DNA from: Gammaproteobacteria bacterium
GTDB taxonomy: Bacteria > Pseudomonadota > Gammaproteobacteria > Arenicellales > Arenicellaceae
DNA length: 64,000 nt
NCBI GenBank assembly: GCA_017854775.1
Contig: JAFMHC010000003.1
Span: 1-64,000 of the forward strand
Direction: 5' to 3'
Shown: positions 10,616-23,139 of the stretch, piece by piece
How the letters are laid out: every line of letters begins with the position of its first letter
Position numbering within the stretch: the first letter of the stretch is position 1
Position numbers and translations under genes: made by a program
Notes under the pieces: generated by a model
Databases searched by the model: none
Told to the model about the DNA's origin: nothing
The model's input: the letters and a program-made list of their open reading frames with translations, nothing else

Positions 10616-11464
10616 TTAGAGCGATCTGTTCATTATCACCGTGTCATCAGCTGAGGCCCATTCTGACCATGAACCGTCATACAGGCGGTTCATGCCATAG
10701 CCGCACTCTACAAGCGCCAAGGTGATGATCGCTGCGGTCACACCTGAGCCGCAGGATGTTACGATTTTGGTCGACTGGTTGATGCCGGCTTGATCAAACA
10801 CCGTTTGTAATTGTTGGCGTGATTTTAGTCGGCCGTTCTCGATCAAATTAGCAAAGCTCATGCAAGCCGATTCCGGCATATGCCCTGAGGGTAAGCCAGC
10901 GCGGGGCTCCGGAGATTGCCCCTCAAAACGTTCTTTCGACCTAGCGTCAAGCACTCGATATTGTTTACTCGAAATGTTCTCTATAAGCTCGTGCTTGCTG
11001 ATGACAAACTCGCGGTTTAGCGTGGCAACGTAGTCGGTTTTAATTACCGGCCTTACATTGCTCTCTAGTGCCCCACCCTGCTCGCTCCATGCGGGTAAGC
11101 CGCCCTCGAGGACTTGAACGTTTTGATGACCAAACACCTTGAAAGTCCACCAAACTCTGGCGGCTGAAAACAAACCGGAGCTGTCATACACCACCACGTG
11201 AGAGTCATTGGATATGCCTAATTTTGCTACTGCTTGCGAGAAGTCCTCAGCACTTGGCAGCATGTGAGGCAGCGCAGAGTTTTGTTCACAAATCAGGTCA
11301 ATATGAAAAAATTGGGCACTAGGTATATGTTGCTGCTTGAATTCATTTTCGGCATTAATGGATTGTGAAGGCAGGTACCAAGAGCAGTCGAGTACCTTAA
11401 CCTTTCCCTGCTTAATAAGCGATTCAAGGTGATGCACAGAGCAAAACTGTGAAGCGTCGGTCAT
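10616..11464 (-). CDS. sulfurtransferase (3-mercaptopyruvate sulfurtransferase/rhodanese family)
   Basis: Two rhodanese domains; active-site VTSCGSGVTAAI. Confidence 0.88.
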   Translation of the reverse strand: MTDASQFCSVHHLESLIKQGKVKVLDCSWYLPSQSINAENEFKQQHIPSAQFFHIDLICEQNSALPHMLPSAEDFSQAVAKLGISNDSHVVVYDSSGLFSAARVWWTFKVFGHQNVQVLEGGLPAWSEQGGALESNVRPVIKTDYVATLNREFVISKHELIENISSKQYRVLDARSKERFEGQSPEPRAGLPSGHMPESACMSFANLIENGRLKSRQQLQTVFDQAGINQSTKIVTSCGSGVTAAIITLALVECGYGMNRLYDGSWSEWASADDTVIMNRSL

Positions 11465-11465
11465 G

Positions 11466-12485
11466 TTAATTCTCCGGCTGATAGGAAAAAGGATTGTCTC
11501 GCAACAAAAACGAAAATGCTGATTCACCCTCGATCGAGTAAATTACCGTGCCGTCGAAGGACTCCTGTCGTTTTGCACTGCCGCTCATAACTTTACTAAA
11601 GGCATGCTTCAATCTTGGTAACAGGTCAGCGCTTACTATTGGTGTATTGTGAGCGGGTAACAAGGTGGTTACATTCGGTAGCTCGAGCAGTAAACGGTCA
11701 ATTGACTGTCCGTAAGCAACTAAGTTGGTTTCCGCTGCGTATAACCAAATCGGCCCGGCATAGAATGTGTCGCCGGTCCACATTAAACGGTGATCTCGAT
11801 CAATTAGGGCAATCGCATCCGGCGTGTGTCCAGGCACATGAATAACTTCGAGCCTACGCCCGCCCAATTTAAAAATATAGCCATCTTCAATTCGTTTGCT
11901 GATCTTAAACGGTCGCCCACTATGAGTTTTTTCACTTACCCCTTTCGGCAGTGGCCGACACAAAGCGGCGGCCGATACTTCTTCAGAAATATCTTTATTG
12001 GAAATGCCTTTTTGACGTTGATTGGTGAATGCTGTATTCATGCCGTAAATACGTTTAAAGGCATGGTTACCACCAACATGATCGAAGTGCGAATGTGAGT
12101 TTAAGACTGATACAGGTTTGTTTGTTAGGCGTTTAACTAATCCATGAATATCACCGATACCATTTCCGGTATCAAATAACAGAGCTTTAGACTCACCTTC
12201 AATAAGGTATGAAATAGTTTCTTGCCATTGGTGTGGTTCGTATATCGCTTTGACCCCAGGTGCAACTTGATAAACTTGAAACCACAGGTCATCAACATCA
12301 ACCCGGTCTAATTTTTCATAATCAGAGCGAGGTAGCCTTTTGCAGAACTCGCCCATCGAGTAATTCGGGCTTGGCCCAGTATTTGTATTTTTATCTGCCT
12401 GCGCTTCAGCCTGAGAGCTCAAGGGAAATAAATATGCGAGTGACATTGCGACTGTAATAACTCGTTTCGAAAAAATGTATTTCAT
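11466..12485 (-). CDS. secreted MBL-fold metallo-hydrolase
   Basis: Signal peptide; NSHSHFDHVGGNHAF metal-binding motif, HVPGHTPDAI. Confidence 0.9.
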   Translation of the reverse strand: MKYIFSKRVITVAMSLAYLFPLSSQAEAQADKNTNTGPSPNYSMGEFCKRLPRSDYEKLDRVDVDDLWFQVYQVAPGVKAIYEPHQWQETISYLIEGESKALLFDTGNGIGDIHGLVKRLTNKPVSVLNSHSHFDHVGGNHAFKRIYGMNTAFTNQRQKGISNKDISEEVSAAALCRPLPKGVSEKTHSGRPFKISKRIEDGYIFKLGGRRLEVIHVPGHTPDAIALIDRDHRLMWTGDTFYAGPIWLYAAETNLVAYGQSIDRLLLELPNVTTLLPAHNTPIVSADLLPRLKHAFSKVMSGSAKRQESFDGTVIYSIEGESAFSFLLRDNPFSYQPEN

Positions 12486-12512
12486 AGCATTACCTGAGCC
12501 TCAGTTGCGAGC

Positions 12513-13301
12513 TCAGTTGCGAGTAAGCCGCGTTAATAGTGATAGTAGAGCATACCGCATGAAAAAATAATATTTGCTTAAGCCAAGTGATTTCCCCAAA
12601 TAACGGTAGTGGCTAAGCAGATAAAATACCTTGCCGGCCATTGCAAGTTTGGAGCTTGAAATTGAGTCATCGCGTAAGCGGTAGAATACTAATGGCGCTA
12701 TAAGCACGGCGCTCTTAATATCTTTACTTTGATGTAACTGTAACCAAAGCAAATAATCCTCGACACCAACATAGCTAGCCGATTGATTGAATTGAATGTC
12801 GCTGAACAGCGTTTTGGAGATTAGTGCACTAGATGTCACGACCCAGTTTTTACTTATAAGTTGGTAGTGGTTTTTGCGCTGTATCGCGAGTTCTTGTTGA
12901 TTAAAAACTTGAGCATCCGGCGTCACGTTTTGAAAGCTTTTGTGTAAGCTTGACAGGAAATTCAGTTTGTACGCTTGCATGGCGTTTAGTTGCAGCTCTA
13001 GTTTCCTTGGGTGCCATACATCGTCTGAATCGATGAATGCTAGATACTCTCCGGTAGCGATACTGATTCCATCATTGCGTGGTGTAGCGGGGCCGCCAGA
13101 GCGATGTTTACGCCTGATCAAAATCAGTCGTTGGTCATTGTTTGCGAAGCGCTCAATTATTGCTACCGTGTTATCGCGTGACTCGTCGTCAATAACGATC
13201 AGCTGTATGTCTTGATGGCTTTGCTTGAGGACGGAATCCACCGCCTCGGCGATCCATTGTTCAGAGTCACAACTGGGTAAAATAACGCTAACGGTAGACA
13301 T
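12513..13301 (-). CDS. family 2 glycosyltransferase
   Basis: VSVILPSCDSEQWIAEAVDSVLKQSHQDIQLIVIDDES, AFIDSDDVW. Confidence 0.92.
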   Translation of the reverse strand: MSTVSVILPSCDSEQWIAEAVDSVLKQSHQDIQLIVIDDESRDNTVAIIERFANNDQRLILIRRKHRSGGPATPRNDGISIATGEYLAFIDSDDVWHPRKLELQLNAMQAYKLNFLSSLHKSFQNVTPDAQVFNQQELAIQRKNHYQLISKNWVVTSSALISKTLFSDIQFNQSASYVGVEDYLLWLQLHQSKDIKSAVLIAPLVFYRLRDDSISSSKLAMAGKVFYLLSHYRYLGKSLGLSKYYFFMRYALLSLLTRLTRN

Positions 13302-13316
13302 TCTTGCAGAGCTTGC

Positions 13317-14282
13317 CTACTGCCAAAGAGCTAACACGGATTTGAGGGCCGTGGTGAAAGCGATTGGTTGGTCGAGCATTAAATGATGGCGTGCATAAGG
13401 TATGTCGATGATCGGGATAGAGTTGCCTCCGAGTTCGCGAATATAATTTGCCGAGTCAGCCGTGAAAAGCTTACTCTCACGCCCGTAGATAATAGCCACA
13501 CGTCCCGGCGTGCCAACGATTCTTTGGCCTACTTCAGTCCATCGGTTCTCGACGCCGTCTACTCTTGGGTAGACGCTGGGACTAAATTTCCATGACCAAC
13601 CGCCCTCAACTTGCTTGAGTGAGTGATAGGCCATAAATTCTAGCAGCTCGGGTTGTTCTACCTCTTGTGGTGGCGCCAGCACAAAGCGCTGTTTTGCACT
13701 TTGGTAATCTGCATAAATGCGATTCGGTTTATCGGGGTTTTGACTTCCCGGGCGGCGAAAGTTATCGGCATGTTTTTTAAGTATCTCTGGGCGTATAACC
13801 ATCAGGTCACAAATTACTAAGCCAGCGAATTTCTCAGGGTGAGCATTGACCGCTGCGGTGCCAACAATACCGCCATACGAGTGAGCTATTACCGTTGGTT
13901 TTTGGGCGTTATCGAAAAGCCCGGTGTGTTGCGCAACATCCAATGCCTCGGCTACCCGAATATCATCAGGGTAATCGTCCCGTGCACCTGAGTCACCCAT
14001 GCCAGATAAGTCATAGGCGACAATATGATAGTCGTTAGCTAAAAATGGTGCTATGAACGCGAAGCAACGAGAGTGAGCTAAGAAGCCGTGCAGTAATAAC
14101 AGCCCTGGCTTCGATGGATCTCCCCAGCGAAAATAATGAATCTGTGTTCCATTAGAGTCTAGCCAGCCCTCTTCTCGTTCGACCGATAAGGCCTCTGTGA
14201 GCCATTTAGAGGCGTTTGTCACGGCGCCGTCGAGATCGCTCAAGGCCGTGTTTTTTGGGGTCGAGTGTTGTGTTTCGGTCAT
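13317..14282 (-). CDS. alpha/beta-fold hydrolase
   Basis: LLLLHGFLAHSRCF, AHSYGG nucleophile elbow, catalytic HH near the C-terminus. Confidence 0.9.
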   Translation of the reverse strand: MTETQHSTPKNTALSDLDGAVTNASKWLTEALSVEREEGWLDSNGTQIHYFRWGDPSKPGLLLLHGFLAHSRCFAFIAPFLANDYHIVAYDLSGMGDSGARDDYPDDIRVAEALDVAQHTGLFDNAQKPTVIAHSYGGIVGTAAVNAHPEKFAGLVICDLMVIRPEILKKHADNFRRPGSQNPDKPNRIYADYQSAKQRFVLAPPQEVEQPELLEFMAYHSLKQVEGGWSWKFSPSVYPRVDGVENRWTEVGQRIVGTPGRVAIIYGRESKLFTADSANYIRELGGNSIPIIDIPYARHHLMLDQPIAFTTALKSVLALWQ

Positions 14283-14685
14283 TGAAAAGAGTCCACCGTC
14301 ATCATTCGCTTGTGATGATCTGTTCGCGTTGCATTAACGTTAAGTTTGTTAGTCTACTACAGCTGATAGTGGTATGCGTCAACAGCGAGCGTTGAGTTGA
14401 GCTTGTTGTCTAGTAAATGCTGAGAATTGTAGCTATTTGGGCTTAACCGGGGCACCTAGCATATAGCTTGAGATGTCGCTCTTTCTCTCGGTGGTAATAG
14501 TAAATAGATATTTCGCAACCATACAGCTGCATATTTAAATCTCAGGGCGATTGCGCAAGGCTAAGCAACATAGCGGTCTTTGCTTGATAATAGCCGTGAT
14601 AAACAAGCGTAAAAATCAGACTGACAAGCATTGCGAAACGTCTTTCTAGCATTTATACTCCGCGAGCAGTCAAAACGGCCGATTT

Positions 14686-15186
14686 ATGAATAATTCAGAC
14701 CTAAGCTCTCCTAGTAAAAGTGAGAGCCAGTTCAGCGAAGCTGATAGCGTTAATCAGGCAGCACGCCACGTTATGCAGCCCAGTAAGACTCAACCGTCTG
14801 TGTTATTGAAGTTGGCCTTACTACAATTGTTTGGCACAGCGGTATTCAGTATTGCGATGCTAATCTGTTTTGATGCGCGGGAAGCATTATCTGCCCTCTT
14901 CGGAGGTGTGATAGCTGTTATCGGCAGTTTATATTCTGCCAGCCGTTTGTTTAGCACTAAGCCGAACGCGGTCGCCGCAGAGATATTGATACGATTTTAT
15001 GTCAGTGTTGTTTTGAAATTTATATTCACTTTGGCAATGATGGCAATTTGTCTGATTGTACTCAAAGTGTCTTTATTGCCGTTTATAATCGCTTACCTAA
15101 TTTCAGCGGTTATTATAAATTGCTTAGTATTGTTGGTTCCGTCAAAGCTCGACGTTGTTGAGGGGCGATCGGAAGACCACTCTTAG
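14686..15186 (+). CDS. atpI: ATP synthase subunit I (AtpI)
   Basis: Four predicted TMs, ALFGGVIAVIGSLYSASRLF; position upstream of atpB. Confidence 0.85.
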   Translation: MNNSDLSSPSKSESQFSEADSVNQAARHVMQPSKTQPSVLLKLALLQLFGTAVFSIAMLICFDAREALSALFGGVIAVIGSLYSASRLFSTKPNAVAAEILIRFYVSVVLKFIFTLAMMAICLIVLKVSLLPFIIAYLISAVIINCLVLLVPSKLDVVEGRSEDHS

Positions 15187-15190
15187 TAAA

Positions 15191-15310
15191 GTGCGGCTCA
15201 AGGCTGTTTATGAAGTGCCGCTCAAGGCTGTTTATGAAGTGCCGCTCAGGGCTGTTTATAAAGTGTAGCTCAAGGCTGTTAGTTAAGTTAATACGGCTCA
15301 AGGCTGATAA
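15191..15310 (+). repeat. Tandem array of five 24-bp units (consensus gtgccgctcaaggctgtttatgaa) between atpI and atpB
   Basis: Units at 15191, 15215, 15239, 15263 and 15287; the last two are more diverged. Confidence 0.9.
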
Positions 15311-15391
15311 CTGGTACAGCTAATATTTAACTCCGGCTAGGCTGGTTGTTAATTAGCGTAGGCAGTGAAAGAATTTAAAATTTAATTTTGA

Positions 15392-16267
<876 letters not shown>

Positions 16268-16270
16268 TAG

Positions 16271-16609
<339 letters not shown>

Positions 16610-16640
16610 TTAGCTAACTTTCTAAAACGAGGAACGATAG

Positions 16641-17120
16641 ATGAATATTAATTTAACCCTTATTGGGCAGACCATCTCGTTCTTGCTGTTTGTTTGGTTT
16701 TGTAAAAAGTTTGTATGGCCACCAATGGTGAATGCTATGCAAGAACGCCAAAATCAAATTGCAGACGGTTTAGCCGCGGCTGAGAAAGGCCAAGAAGCAC
16801 AGAATGTAGCAGAGAAAGAAGCCGCCGAGTTGATTAGCCAAGCTAAGACACAAGCAGCCGAAATCATTGCCAGTGCAGAAAAGCGCGGTAACGCCGTTGT
16901 TGACGAAGCGAAAACCACCGCTACCTCTGAGAAAGAACGCATTGTTGCGTCTGCTCTTACTGAGGTGGAACAAGAAGTACACACGGCGCGTGAACAATTG
17001 CGCACTCAGGTGTCTTCTATCGCGGTGGCAGCAGCCAGTAAAATTGCCGATAAAGAAATTGATGAAGCCGCTCATGCTGGCTTAATCGACGACCTTGTTA
17101 AGCAATTAAAAGCTAGCTAA
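16641..17120 (+). CDS. atpF: F0F1 ATP synthase subunit B
   Basis: N-terminal TM then long charged helix; [28 protein letters not shown]. Confidence 0.96.
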   Translation: MNINLTLIGQTISFLLFVWFCKKFVWPPMVNAMQERQNQIADGLAAAEKGQEAQNVAEKEAAELISQAKTQAAEIIASAEKRGNAVVDEAKTTATSEKERIVASALTEVEQEVHTAREQLRTQVSSIAVAAASKIADKEIDEAAHAGLIDDLVKQLKAS

Positions 17121-17146
17121 CGCACGCAACCAAACAGGTAAGAATA

Positions 17147-17683
17147 ATGGCAGACAATGCATCCATTGCTCGACCTTACGCCAAAGCGGTGTTTGATCTA
17201 GCGCAAGAAGCCAACGCGTTTGACGCGTGGACCGTTGCTCTGGAACAACTCGCCGTGATTAGCAACGATGCTGATTTTAGTGCGCTGGTTTCTGACCCGC
17301 GTATTGAAGATGCTAAAGTTGCTGAGCTATTAATTGATCTTGCTAAAGATAGCCTGCCTGAAGGCGGCGCTAACTTTATCAACTTGTTAGTACAAAATGA
17401 TCGTTTGGAGTCGCTGGTTGATATCAATCAGCAGGTCATCGATCTAGTTGCTAAAGCGAAAGCTCTAGTTAACGCGGAAGTAATTACCGCTAAGCCACTA
17501 ACGGCCGATCAAAAATCATCATTGGCCGCCGCGCTTGAACAGCGCTTAGGCCTCAAAGTAGAACTTGAAGAGACAGTGGATGCCGACTTGGTCGGTGGTG
17601 CCATTATTAAAGCAGGCGATATGGTGATTGATGGTTCTGCGAAAGGACGAATAGAGAAATTGACGACAGCGCTAATGCGCTAG
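17147..17683 (+). CDS. atpH: F0F1 ATP synthase subunit delta
   Basis: IARPYAKAVFDLAQE ... VGGAIIKAGDMVIDGSAKGRIEKL. Confidence 0.96.
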   Translation: MADNASIARPYAKAVFDLAQEANAFDAWTVALEQLAVISNDADFSALVSDPRIEDAKVAELLIDLAKDSLPEGGANFINLLVQNDRLESLVDINQQVIDLVAKAKALVNAEVITAKPLTADQKSSLAAALEQRLGLKVELEETVDADLVGGAIIKAGDMVIDGSAKGRIEKLTTALMR

Positions 17684-17777
17684 TGTCTAACTGCGTGAGC
17701 CTTCAGCCCGGTCATTTAATGACTAAGCCGAAGACGCGTAGCGAATAAACAGCAGTTAACGTTGAGGACTTGCAGTC

Positions 17778-19319
17778 ATGACAACGCAATTGAACCCATC
17801 TGAAATCAGTAACCTGATTAAAGATCGGATTAAAAATTTTGAAGCATCCGCTGAATCGCGTACCGAAGGTACCGTGGTCAGCTTAACTGACGGCATTGCC
17901 CGCATCCATGGCTTAAGTGAAGCGATGCAAGGCGAGATGTTGGAATTCCCTGGTGATATCTTTGGCCTAGCGCTTAACCTTGAGCAAGACTCAGTGGGCG
18001 CGGTGATTATGGGTAACTACAAAAACATCTCTGAAGGCGACACAGTAAAATGTACTGGCCGCATTCTAGAAGTACCGGTAGGCCGTGCGCTTCTTGGTCG
18101 TGTTGTAGATACTCTAGGTAACCCAATCGACGGCAAAGGTGCCATCGAAACTACTGAAACGTCTCCAATTGAGAAAGTGGCACCAGGCGTAATTGAGCGT
18201 CAAGGTGTTAACCAACCTCTAGAAACTGGTTTCAAATCAATCGACGCCATGGTGCCGATTGGTCGTGGCCAACGTGAATTGATTATTGGTGACCGTCAAA
18301 CTGGTAAAACAGCGGTAGCGATTGATGCCATCATCAACCAAAAAGGTAACGGCGTTAAATGTATTTACGTAGCTGTAGGCCAAAAAGCATCTTCGGTTGC
18401 TTCTGTGGTTCGTAAGCTAGAAGAGCATGGCGCTATGGAATACACAACTGTTGTCGCTGCAAATGCCTCTGACTCCGCTGCATTGCAATATCTTGCGCCT
18501 TATGCGGGTTGTTCGATGGGTGAGTATTACCGTGATAACGGCGAAGACGCATTGATCGTTTATGATGATTTATCTAAGCAAGCGGTAGCATATCGTGAAG
18601 TATCATTGTTACTACGCCGCCCACCAGGCCGTGAAGCCTACCCAGGTGACGTGTTCTATCTTCACTCGCGTTTGTTAGAGCGTTCATCGCGCATCAACGA
18701 AGCTGAAGTAGAACGTTTGACTGGTGTTAAAGGCAAGACAGGTTCATTGACGGCTCTGCCGATCATTGAAACTCAAGCCGGTGACGTATCAGCATTCGTA
18801 CCAACCAACGTAATTTCGATTACTGACGGTCAGATTTTCATGGAAACTGATTTGTTCAACTCCGGTATTCGTCCACCAGTAGATCCTGGTTTGTCGGTAT
18901 CTCGAGTGGGTGGTGCAGCGCAAACTAACATCATTAAAAAGCTTGGCGGTGGTATTCGTCTAGCACTTGCTCAATATCGTGAATTAGCCGCGTTCTCACA
19001 GTTCGCATCTGACCTCGACGAAGCGACTCAAGCACAACTTGCCCGTGGCGAGCGTGTAACTGAGTTGATGAAGCAAGCGCAATATGCGCCAATGTCTACG
19101 GCTCAAGTAGCTCTGTCATTGTTCGCAGCGAACGAAGGCTATTTCGATGACGTTGAAAAAGAACAAGTTGGTGCATGTGAAGCGGCAATGCAAGCTCATG
19201 TAAAAGCTAACTTCGGCTCTTTGATCGATGGCATTAACAAGACGCCTAAGCTAACTGACGAAGTTGTTGCTAGCCTTCATGAAGCTTTGAAAGATTTCAA
19301 AGCCAACGGTAGCTTCTAA
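17778..19319 (+). CDS. atpA: F0F1 ATP synthase subunit alpha
   Basis: [18 protein letters not shown] Walker A; full-length alpha subunit. Confidence 0.98.
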   Translation: MTTQLNPSEISNLIKDRIKNFEASAESRTEGTVVSLTDGIARIHGLSEAMQGEMLEFPGDIFGLALNLEQDSVGAVIMGNYKNISEGDTVKCTGRILEVPVGRALLGRVVDTLGNPIDGKGAIETTETSPIEKVAPGVIERQGVNQPLETGFKSIDAMVPIGRGQRELIIGDRQTGKTAVAIDAIINQKGNGVKCIYVAVGQKASSVASVVRKLEEHGAMEYTTVVAANASDSAALQYLAPYAGCSMGEYYRDNGEDALIVYDDLSKQAVAYREVSLLLRRPPGREAYPGDVFYLHSRLLERSSRINEAEVERLTGVKGKTGSLTALPIIETQAGDVSAFVPTNVISITDGQIFMETDLFNSGIRPPVDPGLSVSRVGGAAQTNIIKKLGGGIRLALAQYRELAAFSQFASDLDEATQAQLARGERVTELMKQAQYAPMSTAQVALSLFAANEGYFDDVEKEQVGACEAAMQAHVKANFGSLIDGINKTPKLTDEVVASLHEALKDFKANGSF

Positions 19320-19326
19320 ACAATCC

Positions 19327-19392
19327 GTCATTGCGAGCGTAGCGCTGTAGTCCCCCGGTAACGGTGAGATTCTTCGCTTCGCTCAGAATGAC
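19327..19392. repeat. REP-like imperfect palindrome in the atpA-atpG intergenic region
   Basis: Termini gtcattgcgagcg (19327-19339) and cgctcagaatgac (19380-19392) are inverted repeats with 2 mismatches. Confidence 0.65.
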
Positions 19393-19410
19393 AACTAACG
19401 AGATTTAATT

Positions 19411-20277
19411 ATGGCAGTCGGTAAAGAAATCCGCGATCAGATTGGAAGCGTCAAAAGTACGCAGAAAATCACCAAAGCCATGGAAATGGTGGCCGCAAGC
19501 AAAATGCGCAGAGCGCAGGATCGCATGTTGGCCGCTCGACCTTACGCACAAAAAATTCGTTCGGTAGTGGCACACATTGCTAAAGCGAATTTGGAATACA
19601 AGCATCCTTTCACCATTGAGCGTGAAGTGAAGCGAGTAGGCTATATTGTCGTAAGTTCAGACCGTGGCCTTTGTGGTGGTCTCAATATGAACGTTTTTCG
19701 TCGAAGCATGACTGACATGGCTGAGTGGGACGAAAAAGGCGTCGAGATTGATATCGCCACTATTGGTTCAAAAGCCTTATCATTCTTTCGCAGAGCTGGC
19801 GGTAAAGTTATCTCAGAGGCCTCACACTATGGCGATAAGCCAAGTCTGGCGGACCTTTTGGGTGCGATTACGTCGATGTTGAAAGCTTACGAAGATGGCA
19901 AGATTGATCGTCTGTACGTTGTGTCTAATGAGTTTGTGAACACCATGACTCAAGCGGCTGTATCAAAACAATTGGTTCCAGTTGTTGCTACAAAAGAAGC
20001 GACCGACGAAGTGCCTGCATTATTTGACTACATCTACGAGCCTGAAGCTAAGCCGATATTAGACACCGTTTTGAAGCGCTACATTGAGTCGCAAATCTAC
20101 GAAGCGGTAGTCGAGAATGTCGCCTGTGAACAGTCTGCACGTATGGTGGCGATGAAGGCTGCAAGCGACAATGCTGGTGATCTTATCGGTGAGCTAGAGT
20201 TGATTTACAACAAGGCTCGTCAGTCAGCGATTACTCAAGAAATTTCTGAGATTGTGTCAGGCGCCTCGGCTGTATAG
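19411..20277 (+). CDS. atpG: F0F1 ATP synthase subunit gamma
   Basis: [41 protein letters not shown]. Confidence 0.97.
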   Translation: MAVGKEIRDQIGSVKSTQKITKAMEMVAASKMRRAQDRMLAARPYAQKIRSVVAHIAKANLEYKHPFTIEREVKRVGYIVVSSDRGLCGGLNMNVFRRSMTDMAEWDEKGVEIDIATIGSKALSFFRRAGGKVISEASHYGDKPSLADLLGAITSMLKAYEDGKIDRLYVVSNEFVNTMTQAAVSKQLVPVVATKEATDEVPALFDYIYEPEAKPILDTVLKRYIESQIYEAVVENVACEQSARMVAMKAASDNAGDLIGELELIYNKARQSAITQEISEIVSGASAV

Positions 20278-20315
20278 CGTTAGATAGTTAGAAAGAATTT
20301 AAAATTTAGTATTAA

Positions 20316-21825
<1,510 letters not shown>

Positions 21826-21935
21826 CTGAGTTCTAAAAATAGTCATCCTGAGCGTAGTCGAAGGACTAGGTGCCCCTTGAGGGGGAGTCGTAGGCTACAT
21901 TTAGATGATTGATTAGACAAGCAGCCTTGAGCTCG

Positions 21936-21970
21936 AGGTTGCAAGCAACCTAACCGCGAATGCGGTTTTA
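21936..21970 (+). other. Two consecutive short hairpins upstream of atpC
   Basis: aggttgc-aa-gcaacct (21936-21951) and aaccgc-gaat-gcggtt-tta (21952-21970). Confidence 0.6.
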
Positions 21971-21983
21971 GCGGATAAAAAAG

Positions 21984-22403
21984 ATGAGTACAATGCAAGT
22001 TGAAGTAGTAAGCGCTGAGCGAGAGATCTTCTCTGGCCAAGCAACTATGTTGATTGCTACCGCAATGTCGGGCGAGCTGGGTATTTACCCGCAACACACC
22101 CCTCTGTTGACAAGCCTTAAGCCTGGCGATGTTCGAATTCAAACTGCTGACGGTGAAGAGCAAGTTATTTATGTTTCCGGTGGTATTCTCGAAGTAACGC
22201 CTAAGAAAATCACGGTTCTGTCAGATTCTGCGATGCGTGCTGATGATCTTGACGAAGCGGCGGCTCTTGAAGCACAGCGTAAAGCTGAGCAAGCATTGAA
22301 AGACAGCAAAGCGGATATCAATTACGCCAAAGCGAAAATTGAATTAGCTCAAGCTGTTGCACAGTTAGCGGCGATCAAGAAAATGGCCAAACGCGGTCGA
22401 TAA
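21984..22403 (+). CDS. atpC: F0F1 ATP synthase subunit epsilon
   Basis: [45 protein letters not shown]. Confidence 0.97.
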   Translation: MSTMQVEVVSAEREIFSGQATMLIATAMSGELGIYPQHTPLLTSLKPGDVRIQTADGEEQVIYVSGGILEVTPKKITVLSDSAMRADDLDEAAALEAQRKAEQALKDSKADINYAKAKIELAQAVAQLAAIKKMAKRGR

Positions 22404-22426
22404 AACAGCGTTGATAGCATTTTAAG

Positions 22427-22463
22427 AAAGCCCGCTTACTCGACTGAGTAAGCGGGCTTTTTA
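22427..22463 (+). terminator. Rho-independent terminator of the atp operon
   Basis: aaagcccgcttactc-gact-gagtaagcgggctttttatt, 15-bp perfect stem. Confidence 0.9.
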
Positions 22464-22510
22464 TTAGATGGGTATAATTTATCTAATAAACACCGAATAA
22501 ACTAATCACA

Positions 22511-23119
22511 ATGAACTCAGTAAATTACGGTAATCAAAAACTACAGCCATCGAAAGTGGTTTGTGTCGGGCGAAATTATGTTGACCATATTGAGGAACTG
22601 GGTAATGAAGTCCCTACCCAACCGGTTATCTTTTTAAAGCCTAACTCGGCGATTTCAAATCAACTCGTGCTTGATCAAAGAGAGAATATTCACTATGAAG
22701 CTGAATTGTCATTTTTAATCATTAATAATGAACTAGCTGCAGTCGGTCTAGGCATTGATTTAACCAAGCGAGATATACAAACGCAGCTAAAGAGTAAAGG
22801 GCTTCCTTGGGAGAGAGCTAAGGGCTTTGATCACTCAGCGGTATTTAGTGAATTTGTCGAGGCTCCAACTGATCTCAAAAACCTAACAATCGAATTAGAG
22901 ATAAATGGAGTCATTGTTCAGCAAGGCGGTGTCAGCCATATGCTCAACTCACCATTAGAGTTATTGGATGAGGTCGTGTCGTTTATGTCATTTGAAAATG
23001 GTGATATTTTAATGACGGGAACGCCAAGCGGCGTTGGTATTGTCAATAAAGCTGATATTTTTATAGGACGCGTATTCAATGGCAATCAGCTTTTAGTAAG
23101 CCGCGAGTGGCGAGCTTAA
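22511..23119 (+). CDS. fumarylacetoacetate hydrolase family protein
   Basis: KVVCVGRNYVDHIEELGNEVPTQPVIFLKP; DILMTGTPSGVG. Confidence 0.9.
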   Translation: MNSVNYGNQKLQPSKVVCVGRNYVDHIEELGNEVPTQPVIFLKPNSAISNQLVLDQRENIHYEAELSFLIINNELAAVGLGIDLTKRDIQTQLKSKGLPWERAKGFDHSAVFSEFVEAPTDLKNLTIELEINGVIVQQGGVSHMLNSPLELLDEVVSFMSFENGDILMTGTPSGVGIVNKADIFIGRVFNGNQLLVSREWRA

Positions 23120-23139
23120 GACTGGCCAAATACGACGGT

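Noticed and set aside
5503-14685. parS site (TGTTTCACGTGAAACA-like) near parAB
   Set aside because: No match seen by reading this stretch; parS is likely elsewhere near the origin.
15113-15301. Minus-strand ORF with SLERHFIN repeats
   Set aside because: Produced by the 24-bp tandem array and the antisense of the atpI 3' end.
15191-15310. CRISPR-like array
   Set aside because: Units are directly contiguous with no unique spacers; no cas genes. The same applies to 25191-25298.
16754-17085. Overlapping ORFs on both strands within atpF
   Set aside because: Shadow ORFs of a strongly conserved gene; no independent support.
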